A DNA stretch of 64,000 nucleotides from Trachythela sp. YZ-2020. Lineage: Eukaryota; Cnidaria; Anthozoa; Malacalcyonacea; Clavulariidae. Numbering within the stretch: the stretch's first letter is position 1; each line of letters begins with the position of its first letter. The notes beneath the pieces are model-generated. The model searched no databases. It worked only from the letters and a program-made list of their open reading frames with translations, and was not told where the DNA came from. The position numbers were made by a program, and so were the translations under genes. The stretch spans positions 6,465,501 to 6,529,500 of the forward strand of contig JADLSH010000393.1 in assembly GCA_016169945.1 (NCBI GenBank). Direction: 5' to 3'. Shown here one piece after another: positions 53,385 to 63,797 of this stretch.

Positions 53385-53526
53385 GGGGGGAGGGGTGGCA
53401 ACATTTTTTACTTTTTGGTAGAGGGGGTTATTGATTTTTTTTGTTGCAGTAGAGGGGGGCCAAGAAACTTTTCTTAGTAGTTAATTGAATCTTGCAGCCC
53501 CCCGGGCATCAATAATGAATGGTCCC
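53385..53526. repeat. G-run repeat inserted at a LINE edge
   Basis: Starts with a GGGGGGGAGGGG run and ends CCCCCCGGGCATCAATAATG followed by AATGGTCCCT, the inverse of the motif at 31,226. Confidence 0.5.
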
Positions 53527-54451
53527 TAATGCCAATCGTTTTACTAATTTTTTAAGCAACATGACTGTGATGTTTCCATGAAAGATTGCTATCATAAGGA
53601 CACCCAAATACTTAACATAAGTTTTGCATTCCAAATGAATTAATGTGTTTGAATCATTGTCAAATATCTTCAAATCGACGGCATAATCAAGCCGTTTTTG
53701 ACGAGGATGAAAAATAACAAAATTATATTTCTTTATATTAGGGATAGCTTGTTTGCTGTTAACCAATTATATATTTTAAGAAGCTCAACATTAAGAATAG
53801 ATTCTAATGATTTTAATTCTTTATCAGCATACATCAGATTTGATCATCAGCAAATAAATAGATTGTAATTTATTTGAGGATTTATAAATATCATTAACAG
53901 GGATCGGTTTCATCATCACTTTTGAAAATAGGGATTATTTTCGCGTGTTTAAGTTTAGTTGGATAAATACCGGTTTCAACTGATCTATTAATTAAGTCTG
54001 CTAGAGGTTTGCTTAACATATACTGTGCACATTTCAAAATTCGGATTGGTCAGGAATATAGGCCGTATGCTTTTTTCATCGGAATCCTCATTATTTCAGA
54101 TTCAATTTCCTGATGAGAAACCAAATTAAAAGCGAAAGAACATGGATTGTTTAGTTTTGGTAAATAATCAGTAAAATAAGCTGACGAGTTTTGCATTTTA
54201 GAGGCTAGGTCATAGCCCACAGATGCAAAATGTTTGTTTAGAATGTTTGGTATTTCATCAGCGTTAGAAGTTATGGTATTGACATTGTTCTTTTTGCATT
54301 TAAGAGAATTTATAGGTTTACAATTTTTCTTTTTATTGTTAGTGATGAGACTGTTAATACCTTCCCAGGTTTTTTTCATATTGCTAAAGAGCTCCAGGAG
54401 TTCAGGAGTGAAAGAGTTGAGTACAAAAAGGTTAATTTCTATGGTTTGCAC
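53527..54451 (-). mobile_element. LINE ORF2 fragment with internal deletion
   Basis: Minus-strand order: ILNKHFASVGYDLASKM, FNLVSHQEIESEIMRIPMKK and AYGLYS, then after a stop YMLSKPLADLINRSVETGIY, PTKLKHAKIIPIFKSDDETD (RT finger motifs), then a jump to LFADDQ (palm FADD catalytic motif) and KYLGVL. This is a CR1/L2-like reverse transcriptase in which the piece between the fingers and the FADD box is deleted. Ends at the G-run repeat. Confidence 0.75.
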
Positions 54452-54463
54452 AAATAAAGCTGT

Positions 54464-55225
54464 TTAGGCATCATCAGACTTTCTTCTCTTGCTTTGCCTT
54501 TGCTCAGTAAGTCCAAAATCCCAATAGTCATTGTTGTGCTTGGTATATACCCTTTTTGGACATTCTCGTTCTTTTACTTCCCACAACCGAGATTCATGTT
54601 TTAGAACATCTTCGATACTATTCCATTTGCGCAGAACTGTAGTTCTAGCGACATCATTGTTTTTCTCGACCCCTTGTCCAGTGAAACTTTTAATTGTTTT
54701 AAATGCTTAAAAAAACTGGGGAACATGGTATACCATGGCATGCATGTAAGGTGTTATGTTAGCCTTTTTGTAGCCAATGGCTTTGTCTCTCAGTGCTAAA
54801 AACAGATTAATCCATTCCTGTGCTTTCTCGAAATAGCCCATGATCATCTCTTGAGAAGGTGCTGTACATGTGACAATTGCATAAATAATTTAAAATTTTT
54901 CCCACAGCAATTTTACATCTTTTTGGCTGAATGACACCTGGTAGTTTTTTCTTATCACCAGACCCTCTGCCGTCTGCTTTAGTTTTTTCCCAAACAGAGA
55001 AGGAAACTCCACATGACCTGATAGTTGATATACAAGGTGCTGAAGGTGAGTATCCTTTTGTTCACTTTTTTTCTTTCCCCAATTATCTGTTTGGTCCCAG
55101 CTCACTGCATCCTTCACTATATTGTTTAGTAAGACATCCATTATCCATAGCAATAAATGCTGTTCATCTAACACAACGTGGTCTAAGTCAATATCCAATA
55201 GTGGGGTGTCAATACAGCAGTAGTT
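54464..55225 (-). pseudogene. Uncharacterised cnidarian multicopy gene, C-terminal exons
   Basis: Exon-like piece 55,225-54,890: DIDLDHVVLDEQHLLLWIMD, then VLLNNIVKDAVSWDQTDNWG, LFGKKLKQTAEGLV and VSFSQKDVKLLWEKF. Second piece from ~54,865: EMIMGYFEKAQEWINLFLAL, KANITPYMHAMVYHVPQFF, then after a TAA FTGQGVEKNNDVARTTVLRK, WDFGLTEQRQ and a basic end before a stop at 54,464. I know this C-terminal pattern (HxxVxHxPxF...GQGVEKNND) as a multicopy cnidarian family with no assigned function; a DDE/KDZ-type transposase is possible. At least one stop is present. Confidence 0.5.
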
Positions 55226-56354
55226 TTGCTTTGCTTTGTTTTGCTTTGCCTTTGGCAGTTTGAAGTTCTGGTCATCCTGGCCCCATCGTCTAATTTATAT
55301 AAACAATATATGAATAGTAATAATAAAATTAATATTAATAATATTAATAATAATATTGAAGTTAGAATATGTCAAATTCAAAGTGGAATTTCCTGCTTAA
55401 GCATGATATTTGAATGAATACCATGCCAAGAGGAAAAGCCTCTGTGTTGGAGTTACCTGGGGCATGGTATTCGTATCCTGTGTGCAGTCTAACATCCGAA
55501 ACAATAACTGCGTGCAGGCTAGGTATTCGCTGAAAACAATACCATGGTCAAGTGGTACGAACCTAGTTTTCTAACTGGGAGGTATTGATAAGAACCATTT
55601 TAGTCATTAATAATTCTGTAATCAATGACAATATACCTGAAATTTTAACTTTTATAATGGTTTTAAATCAAGCGTGAATAAAAGTATCGTTCTTCGGGAG
55701 TATATTCAGACGTTCGCATTGATGAAAAATCATACAAGAATGGTCTTAACTTGAGCTCCAAAATTCAAAATATGGCCAATTAGTGGACTTTATACAGTGA
55801 ATAATAGGTATGTTGACGAGGGGATCGGGAATCCATTCAGATTAATCGAATTGCCCCAGAAATTTACGGAATAATATATTGTGCAATTTGGTGATGTTTT
55901 AGACGTTCGCATGTTGGAATTAATATTTGTAGTAAATAGCTAAAATTACTTATTTTGGGTATTTTCCGCATAAATCTATACTAAAGCCGCCATCTTAGAT
56001 CAATTTCTAAGTACTCAATGCGCATGCTTCTCTGCCATGGTGTACCAGATTTCTAGCAATGTGTAATAGGAGTTGGTAATGCTGTTGCAGGCATTTTCTA
56101 AAACACAAAAATTAATTATGTTGACCTAATACTGATGTAATATATTGATGTATTTCAACAGTGATGTTTACAAATAAGTATACAGCACAATGATTGTCAT
56201 TACTGAACAGTGAACATTTAGTTGAGTAACATGATCTAACAGTTAGATATAATTTGTGCAAACAATATGTTTTCCCAGGGTTCTATCTAAGCATTCTTAC
56301 CATTGTGCCAGAGAAAACAGGAATACTATTTACTATATAGATACTACAACATTT
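55226..56354. other. Non-coding with dispersed repeat pieces
   Basis: 55,409-55,555 is a foldback related to the 5,665 tandem repeat (GGGGCATGGTATTC, TATTCGCTGAAAACAATACC). 55,985-56,070 (AAAGCCGCCATCTTAGATCA ... GCGCATGCTTCTCTGCCATG) matches 52,130-52,215 inside the Crypton interruption. No gene. Confidence 0.5.
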
Positions 56355-56390
56355 GTTAAATCCATTTAGTGCGAGCACTCTCCCCATGAT

Positions 56391-56424
<34 letters not shown>

Positions 56425-56467
56425 AAAATTCTCTGGCATTAGACAGAGTAAAATAACAAAGTAGGGT

Positions 56468-57415
56468 CACAGAATACGGAGACGAACCAGAAAGGACACT
56501 CTTTTGATGTTAGGCGTCGCGCCGACAGTTGCCTCATACACCCGCGAGCAAACGTCGGCCATGTTCTTGGGTAGTAAAGTCAGAGAATTTTACTACAAAC
56601 AATATGGCGAAAACCGCACTATGATTAATAAAACTGCTCCTTTTGGAATGTAAGTGGACTATTTTCGTCGGTTTTATGAATATTTTGAAGAAAAGGTAAG
56701 CGACTTTTTCTTTGTCAAGCCTGATAACGTATAAAAAAAAATTTTCTGGTACAATTTAGCTGCGATTTGTTCGGGAGTATGAGAGCTCATACAAATGTTT
56801 TACTACAAACTGTCTTACAAACCCACATAGACTCTCTCCCAGGTTGAAATTTTTCTTTGTTTTAATTGCCCAAATTATTCCCTGGACGGGTTATTGGTCA
56901 TTTTTACTACGTATACGGTATTCAAAGTATTTTCTGTCTAGTATTTCTGTCTAGTAAAGCAGGTACTATACGAATGATCAATGGCGAAATTATCATTGTT
57001 CGATTTATCAGTGAGATCACATAGAACTCAATTTGGAATGACTATTGACATTATGCTTACAGAATGTGCTTTAATTGTGGTACAGTACATTAACTTTACA
57101 GTGATATGGATTATGGAGTATTACTGACAGTGAACAAGACATTTAAAATCAGAAAGTTGAGAAAGGACTGTTGAAGGTTTACTGGTACAATTGCAAAGAA
57201 ACTTTATCGTATGCAAATATGGTTGTTACATTCATTTGATTGGCAGTATTTAATTTGATTTGCTTACTCCCGATAGACTCTGCTCTAGTTCAAACATTTC
57301 ACTTTTCATGTGCCTGGCCTAATGTGAGTTGGACATATTGTTTGAGTTCATTCTTATTAGGTTTGTGTTTTATACTACCTTTGTTAGGTCATCTTAAAAC
57401 ATTTAGTGGCAATGA
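56468..57415 (+). repeat. Left arm (TIR) of 4.8-kb element
   Basis: The inverse of 59,945-61,248 apart from an extra block in the right arm. Frames inside, such as 57,240-57,539, are mirrored at 59,986-60,177 and are not genes. Confidence 0.8.
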
Positions 57416-57676
57416 ACCACCCTCCACTTTTTCATTACTCCATCCAGGGGTCGATAAAGTCTATTTATTTATTACCTTTACAACCATACATAAATGTGAA
57501 AGAACTAAAACTATTAAATTGGAGAAAAAACAACTTTGAATAACTAAATATATGGTTGAAGGTAAGGTCAACAGGACACGAGTAGTCCCATGTGAAGACC
57601 GGCCTTAATGAATACAAACATAACATACATAAAAAAAGATCAGAACAAATATACAATTTACAGAAGCCATGACGAA

Positions 57677-58315
57677 TTAGGAACAACAGCTTAAGTTGAA
57701 AGAGCGGCACTTAGAACAGAAGGTTTTCCAAGTGCGCATTCTGTTAACATCGAAAGATGAGTGTCGTAGAGAAGAGTAATAAACAGTTAGCCTGTGTTTG
57801 AAGGAGGAAACGGATGAACTATTACGAATGGTGGGAGAGAGATTGTTCCAGAGAAGGACAATTCGGTTGAAAAAAGAGTTCCTATAGAGAGACGTCCTGC
57901 AATGGTTAACTTGAAGCAAGTTGTCCTTGCTTGAACGGGTGCGAGACGTGCTGTGAGAAGAAAAAGTGACGAAAGAGGAGATGTCTAGGTCGAAGAGACC
58001 TTGTTTACATTTAAAAAAGAAGACGAGATCCTTTAGTTCAAGCCAGTAGGATATCGGAAGTAAATTAAGCTTCTTAAGACGTTCAGGATATGACAACTCA
58101 TAATCCTGAAGGATGAATTTGCTAGCACGTCTTTGAACACCCTCGAGGATCGCAAGATCGTGTGACAATCCTTGAGGTGCCCAGATCTCACTACCATAAG
58201 ACAGATGAGATCGGACGAGAGCAAGATAAAGAAGCCTGCTGCAACGAATATAAGTCATTTGGGTACAATTCCTATTAAGGAAATCTGGACCACTGGCACC
58301 GACGATTGGAGGCAC
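57677..58315 (-). mobile_element. LINE ORF2 C-terminal fragment, 212 open codons
   Basis: An open frame covering the RT thumb and tail: LLYLALVRSHLSYGSEIWAP, then EGVQRRASKFILQDYELSYP, ERLKKLNLLPISYWLELKDL, FFNRIVLLWNNLSPTIRNSS and a short Cys-containing end. This is the 3' end of a CR1/L2- or Jockey-like LINE, 5'-truncated just upstream of 58,315. It lies inside the 4.8-kb element, so it inserted before or within it. Confidence 0.8.
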
Positions 58316-58481
58316 ATTTCAAATTCCTGAAGGCACATTTTGTTTTTCAAAACTGAAGTTACTGTATAAAGCTAAAATCTCTTGAGAACAGCAATATGGA
58401 AAGTTAAAAGAAAAGTAAAAACTCCCAGTTATTCACAAATATTTTTAGTCTTTATTATTGATTGTTCATTTTTATTGCAGT

Positions 58482-58665
58482 CTGTCCGACCAAATGCTCA
58501 ACTGGTTGGACAGTTTCGCCAGACAAAACAATGAATTTGCATGGTTAAAAAGTCAAACTCCAAATTGAACAAAATATCTGACCAAATTCCGAAATGTCCA
58601 ATCAAATATCATTTCGGTCGGATATTTTGTCCGGACAAATTTTGAAATTATTTCAGGCCCTGAAT
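58482..58665. repeat. Short repeat with GTCGGACA/TTGGACA words
   Basis: Contains CAGTCTGTCCGACCAAATGC and ends ATTATTTCAGGCCCTG, resembling one end and the iterated motif of the MITE at 39,612. Diverged relative of that family. Confidence 0.4.
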
Positions 58666-59070
58666 GTATAATGTCATATAAAGGGCTGAGTCGAGTCTCA
58701 CAATAATACTCTTATCAAAATGACTTGCTTTAGACAATTGTTTGCTGGGCTTTTCTGTTTTTGAAATAATTTGTAAGAAAATTTTCAAACCACAACTAGT
58801 AAATTTGATTCCAATTGGCTCTGATAGCTTCAGATTTCAAACTTTTTCTGGGTATGTCCCCCCCCCTTGCTATGCCTGTGTATTCTAAACATAGAAGTTA
58901 TCTAGTTGTGCCTAAAATAGCAATTGTAAGAAATGTGTAAATAAGAGTAAAGTACATATGTAAAATATATAAATAAAATTGTTTTCATTTTCATTCGAAG
59001 CAAGTGTGTTTTCATAAAAGAAATTATTATAATGTATTAAGGTTGTTATTCTTATGATGAAGAAAGGTTA
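58666..59070. other. Non-coding stretch inside 4.8-kb element
   Basis: A+T-rich with a C9 run at about 58,858; no gene. Confidence 0.4.
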
Positions 59071-59078
59071 AATTTCAG

Positions 59079-59169
59079 GCTCTCATTGGTGTTCTGCAGT
59101 CAACTGCTCCAACAATAAATTACGGGACAAATCCCTAAGCTTTTTTCGATTTCCCTTGGATGCTGAAAG
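59079..59169 (+). pseudogene. THAP zinc-finger exon
   Basis: Between acceptor AATTTCAG and donor GAAAG/GTAGGA, 91 bp read SHWCSAVNCSNNKLRDKSLS and FFRFPLDAER. C-x4-C followed by Ser/Phe-x-FP is the N-terminal half of a THAP DNA-binding domain. The partner exon with the C-x2-H half and any transposase core were not found downstream, where a MITE begins 34 bp after the donor. Probably the remains of the element's own transposase. Confidence 0.65.
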
Positions 59170-59203
59170 GTAGGAAATTTTTTTTTTAAATAGGATGGTT
59201 TTA

Positions 59204-59500
59204 GGGACTTGTCAGAAATTACCAGGGGGGGAGGGGGGTGAGACTTGAAAAAATAATTTGAAAAACTGTGACCCCCAGCAAGGACGACCATGAAATATCG
59301 TGACCCTCCCCTTGACCGTGGCCAAAAAAATTAATGACCACTCCCCATTCTGGCTGTGCAAAATCCTCCCTTAAATTTTTATGACCCTCCCTTTTCAATG
59401 GTTCAGTTTTTGATGACCCACCCTTTTGAAGGGCTGAAAATATTAAGACCCTCCCCCTTTCTCCAACCCCCCTCCCCCCTGGTAATTTCTGACAAGTCCC
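59204..59500. repeat. MITE with 34-bp TIRs and TTA flanks
   Basis: GGGACTTGTCAGAAATTACC followed by an AGGGGGGGAGGGGGG run is inverse to the right end. TTA borders both ends, as for PIF/Harbinger elements. The interior has repeated GACCCTCCC words. Non-coding. Confidence 0.75.
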
Positions 59501-59944
59501 TTACTTTCATAAATTAAGTGAATTTGTAATTATCAACAAACTTTTAGTTCTATTTACATCATTGCAGGATATCTAGATTTCTTTTTGGGCATGTTTAGGA
59601 GAGGGATTCTAAATTAATATAAAGTAAGAAAACTTGTAATAAGGCAGGTGTAAAAAAGGAGATGGAGAACTTATTTTTATAAAATTATCTTATTAGAAGG
59701 GAAATTAAAGCATGGGCTTGTGGCTTGTTTATGGGTCTTATTAGAGAGGAGACTAAATTTATAGAGAATGTTACTAAATATCCAGTTGTATTGGCCGGCT
59801 TAAATCTCTTTATGCAAATTTATAAAATAAAGTGAATGCATTCACTTATATTTAGATCAAAGAGATGGGTAGTCAACTGCAGGAGACAAGACCTGGAAAA
59901 GAGGGATCCGAAATATTTATATAACAATTTATATAACTAAATGT

Positions 59945-61248
59945 TTTAAGATGACCTAACGAAGGTAGTATATTAAAACACAAACCTAATAAGAAAAAAA
60001 ACTCAAACAATATGTCCAATTCACATTAGGCCAGGCACATGAAAAGTTAAATGTTTGAACTAGACCAGAGTCTATCGGGAGTAAACAAATCAAATTAAAT
60101 ACTGCCAACCAAATGAATGTAACAACCATATTTGCATACGATAAAGTTTCTTTGCAATTGTACCAGTAAACCTTCAACAGTCCTTTCTCAACTTTCTGAT
60201 TTTAAATGTCTTGTTCACTGTCAGTAATAATCCATATGACTGTAAAGTTAATGTACTGTACCACCATTAAAGCACATTCTGTAAGCATAGTGTCAATAGT
60301 CATTCCAAATTGAGTTCTATGTGGTCTCACTGTTTAAACTCTGAAGAGCATTCAACATCTGCAACCATCTCACTAGTCCCTACATACAGGGTGTATCAAA
60401 AAAGTGAACCTTTGAAATTAAATACAATAGGGTACAATAGATTATTTGAAAGAAAATGCAAATATGAAGTTCAATTTCAAAAGGTTCACTATTGTATTAA
60501 ATTTCAAAGGGTTCACTTTTTTATGATACACCCTGTATAGTTTAAAATGAACTTGATGAATGTATGCATGACTACTCGATAGTATAGTAACACATTTAAA
60601 TAGTTAGACATATCAATTTCATGGAGCAGTTGTTTTGAAACGCTATTTATTCTTGCTTTCCCAATTATTGGAGTTTGAATTACAAAAATATCGTTGATTA
60701 AAGACACGTTGAGTCGAACAATGATAATTTCGCCATTGATCACTGATCATTCTTATAGTACCTGCTTTGAAATACTAGACAGAAAATACTTTGCATACCG
60801 TATACGTAGTAAAAATGATCAATAACCCATCCAGGGAATAATTTGGGCAAATTAAAACAAAGAAAAATTTCAACCTGCGAGAGAGTCTATGTGGGATTGT
60901 AAGACAGTTTGTAGTAAAACATTTGTATGAGCTCTCGTACTCCCGAACAAACGCAGCTAAATTGTACCAGAAAAAAATATTTTTACGTTACCAGGCTTGA
61001 CAAAGAAAAAGTCGCTTACCTTTTCTTCAAAATATTCATAAAACCGACGCAAATAGCCCACTTACATTCCAAAAGGAGCAGTTTTATTAATCATAGTGCG
61101 GTTTCCGCCATATTGTTTATAGTAAAATTCTCTGACTTTACTACCCAAGAACATGGCCGACGCTCGCTCGCGGGTGTATGAGGCAACTGTCGGCGCGACC
61201 GCCTAACATCAAAAGAGTGGCCTTTCTGGTTCGTCTCCGTATTCTGTG
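59945..61248 (-). repeat. Right arm (TIR) of 4.8-kb element
   Basis: The inverse of the left arm, with an extra block at about 60,331-60,710 that contains the mariner-type MITE. Confidence 0.8.
60387..60535. repeat. 149-bp Tc1/mariner-type foldback MITE
   Basis: CAGGGTGTATCAAAAAAGTG and CACTTTTTTATGATACACCC-TG are inverted ends flanked by TA. Absent from the left arm, so it was inserted after the element formed, or belongs to right-arm-specific sequence. Confidence 0.8.
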
Positions 61249-61263
61249 GTAGGGTGCATTGGG

Positions 61264-62688
61264 CAGTGCTTCCACTTTGAAAAACCAAAAATTTTGACCG
61301 AAATTTCCTTCAACAAATTGTGAAATTTCCTTTAAATAATTTAATCAAACACAATTATATGACTTTATTTCCATACAGATAAGTGAGATAACCAAAAACT
61401 ATAAACAGAATTTCTGTGATCCGTTTTGACCAACTTTAGCTGACTGAAAACTCTCTCCACTGCGGCATTGGTGAAAGGCAACAAAGAAAGAATGGCGACT
61501 AATTGGATTAGATTGGGGTACTTTGCTTCTCCTGTTTGTGTCTTGGCATCTCGTATGGCTAACCAGTATTCGTTGAAGGGAAGAACATTGCTGGTTTTCT
61601 CTTCCAATGCATGTAATCTACATTCCATATCCAGCTTGTTTGTGTCGATCACTTTGCTAAGATAAGGCAGCTTCTCACAGATAATTGCCAGTGACCGAGG
61701 GTTGAGATTAGCGGCGTTGGAAGGGTGAAGGCATTGCACAATGTCGTGATATTCCGTGTTTAAATCAAACCTGCTCTTGATCTGCAGCATACTTTCAATG
61801 AAGCAGTTCAACCATGTCTTGAAGAAAGAGACAAAGGAAGATTGTGCTGTGCAATGAATGCACACAATTTCACCTCCTTGGTTGATCATTTGGCAGAGTG
61901 AGCTCGTTGTCGTCATCGTTTTAACCTTTTCCTGGTGCTTTTACAGTGTAGTTTCTTCATAAGCCAACCTTTAAACTTGGGAATTGTTAGCCAATTGTCC
62001 ATAAACAGTTGATCTCGAGGTGGACATTTACGTGTCCTAGACGTTGTTGGTTTATCGTGCACCTGGCCAGGCCCATGGCTTTCGACTTCATTTACATCAC
62101 TATCAGACTCGCTTTCGGAATACAACATATCGTCACTATCCATGTTTTACTTTAAATAGACTCAGTCCGGCCGGTAAGGTTTGCATGTTTTACTTTCACA
62201 TCCTTGTTAATATGTTAACCCAAAAAAATGACTTTGTCTTCAATTGTTAGAACGATCAAAATTTACAATGCATGTGCTTATCAGAGCGTGGAAGAAAACA
62301 TAGAAAATATCAACAAAGATTTCATTATTAATAATAATTTATTATTTATGCAATTATTTTTATAATATTGATATTACATGAAGTATTCGCTTTCAAATTA
62401 TTCTGGGCCGAGCCATATTCATTAGATCATTTTATAAATGACTAAATATAAATTCTACAATTTCGACTTTCGGTTAAATTGTGATCAGATTGAGGCTTAT
62501 TTTACGCTTTATTTTCAAAATATATTAAATATTACCAATTTTGGCGATATTTTGCATTTTTCCTTCAAATTTCCTTTGTTCTTCTAGAATTTCCTTCACA
62601 TTTCCCTCAAAATTGATTTCCTTCAAATTTCCTTCATTTTGTAAAAATTTCCTTTCAAAAGGAAATCTCCTTCAAAGTGGAAGCGCTG
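61264..62688. mobile_element. 1.4-kb hAT element with 8-bp TSD
   Basis: Ends are CAGTGCTTCCACTTTGAA and TTCAAAGTGGAAGCGCTG. The flanks GCATTGGG (61,256-61,263) and GCATTGGA (62,689-62,696) match at 7 of 8 positions. It contains a deleted minus-strand hAT transposase and A+T-rich ends with repeated AAATTTCCTTCA words. Confidence 0.85.
61365..62143 (-). pseudogene. hAT transposase with internal deletion
   Basis: The ATG at 62,143 starts an acidic N-terminus (MDSDDMLYSESESDSD) followed by DNWLTIPKFKGWLMKK, the beginning of the BED/TTF-like finger. A stop and then the ORF from 61,916 carry only the C-terminal part: SMLQIKSRFDLNTEYHDIVQ and the hAT dimerisation signature KYPNLIQLVAILSLLPFTNA, AVERVFSQLKLVKTDHRNS. 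The finger cysteines and the catalytic DDE core are missing. An internally deleted, non-autonomous copy. Confidence 0.8.
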
Positions 62689-62744
62689 GCATTGGAGCAC
62701 AATGCCACTTAAAGGGTTAACAAGACACATAGGCAGATAGTCTG

Positions 62745-62822
62745 ATTATCCCATTCAGTGCCAGCACTCTCCCTTGACGAGTAAAATACGGTAACAAATT
62801 AGGGCGCAATACCACTTATGTA
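62745..62822. repeat. piggyBac-type MITE, diverged partner copy
   Basis: CCCATTCAGTGCCAGCACTC ... GACGAGTAAAATACG ... GCGCAATACCACTTA. Second member of a dimer whose first member is the split MITE. Confidence 0.6.
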
Positions 62823-63344
62823 TGATAATTATTGCTCTGATTAATTAAGGCCCGAGTCAACATTTCTGTGGCTGAATATGGTGAATATGAATGACATGAG
62901 AACCCTAACAATTGTTTAAATTTCTGAAAATGTTTAAATCATAGTATACTATTATTAATATTTATACTCTGGCTGATATGAGAAGTTTCTTTAAATTTTG
63001 GGCTTGAGCCCATCTTCTACATACTCAAGATGCCCCAATGGTACTTTTAATATAGCTGTCTGCAGAAGCATAAGGGGGGTAAATAACAACATTTCAGACT
63101 GAGTAAATTTAGAATTTTACACAATAGAGGTAGTTTTTTGTCTTTAGTAAATATTTCATACCCCCTTAATCTGTTGTTAAAATATTTCATGCCTCATCAA
63201 TGAGTGGGTAACATTTTCATACCCCATCAAAATACCCTCCGCCCCTGGGTTGTAGATACGTTATGACCAGTCCCTAAATTTGTATTATATATTTTATTGA
63301 TGTTTTTTAGCTACCCAGTTATTTAAATAAAAGTATCTATCAAA
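62823..63344. other. Non-coding; contains dispersed repeat copy B
   Basis: 63,140-63,285 repeats in diverged form the segment at 24,481-24,600 (ATATTTCATGCCTCATCAAT; CATACCCC). No gene. Confidence 0.45.
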
Positions 63345-63432
63345 TTAACTCCTTGCCGTAAGTAGGTTTCCCCAGTGACGAGCAAAATCTTCCAGTCTTA
63401 GCCAGAGTAAACTACTAAAGACAAGGAGTTAA
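63345..63432. repeat. TTAA-flanked MITE, variant
   Basis: TTAACTCCTTG ... CAAGGAGTTAA, 88 bp, with the internal GACGAGCAAAATC and AGCCAGAGTAAACTACTAAAG shared with the piggyBac-type MITEs. Confidence 0.65.
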
Positions 63433-63797
63433 TAGAAAAATACGACGAGGAATTAAAAGAGAATCGACCCACTGTTTGGAAGTATATTGCATCTGCATAA
63501 ACTTTGGCCAGTGATTGCCACAATTTATATGTACAACTCATTGCAGCATTAGAAATATGAACTTTCATTCCTTCACCACATTCCTCTAACTTTGACAAGG
63601 AAACTTTATTGTCTAGATAAAGCCCAAACAAACCATAGTTAATAGAAATACTAAACATGGTTAGGAAGGCCGGGTCACTTGACCAATTATGTTATTGTTT
63701 CGCCGCTAATTTATTCCGAGTGCACAATGACTCATTCATCAATAGGAATTTATTTAGGGCCGCCTTACTTTTTTTGCATTTTCCGCCATTATGTGGC
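63433..63797. other. Presumed upstream region of THAP gene
   Basis: The short minus frame 63,398-63,658 has no recognisable domain. No promoter element is definite. Confidence 0.35.

Larger units (their letters stand above)
56468..61248. mobile_element. 4.8-kb element with ~1-kb TIRs and a THAP exon
   Basis: Ends are CACAGAATACGGAGACGAAC and its inverse. GTAGGGT flanks both sides (56,461-56,467 and 61,249-61,255), a 7-bp duplication. The left arm runs to ~57,415 and the right arm starts ~59,945; the right arm has ~370 extra bp (60,331-60,710) including a small MITE. The interior holds a LINE fragment, a THAP exon and two MITE-like repeats. A THAP finger and a 7-8-bp duplication would suit a P-like element, but no transposase core is left, so the class is uncertain. 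Confidence 0.8.
56355..62720. repeat. piggyBac-type MITE split by two nested insertions
   Basis: The left part is at 56,355-56,467, starting TTAAATCCATTTAGTGCGAG. A middle piece is GCATTGGG (61,256-61,263), and the right part is 62,697-62,720, ending AAGGGTTAA. Joined at the target duplications they give a ~145-bp MITE of the same family as at 9.8 kb. It was interrupted by the long-TIR element and by a hAT. Confidence 0.8.

Noticed and set aside
57240..57539. 99-aa ORF with hydrophobic segments, mirrored at 59,986-60,177
   Set aside because: It lies in the arms of an inverted repeat, without start context or known domain, and the mirror copy is broken.
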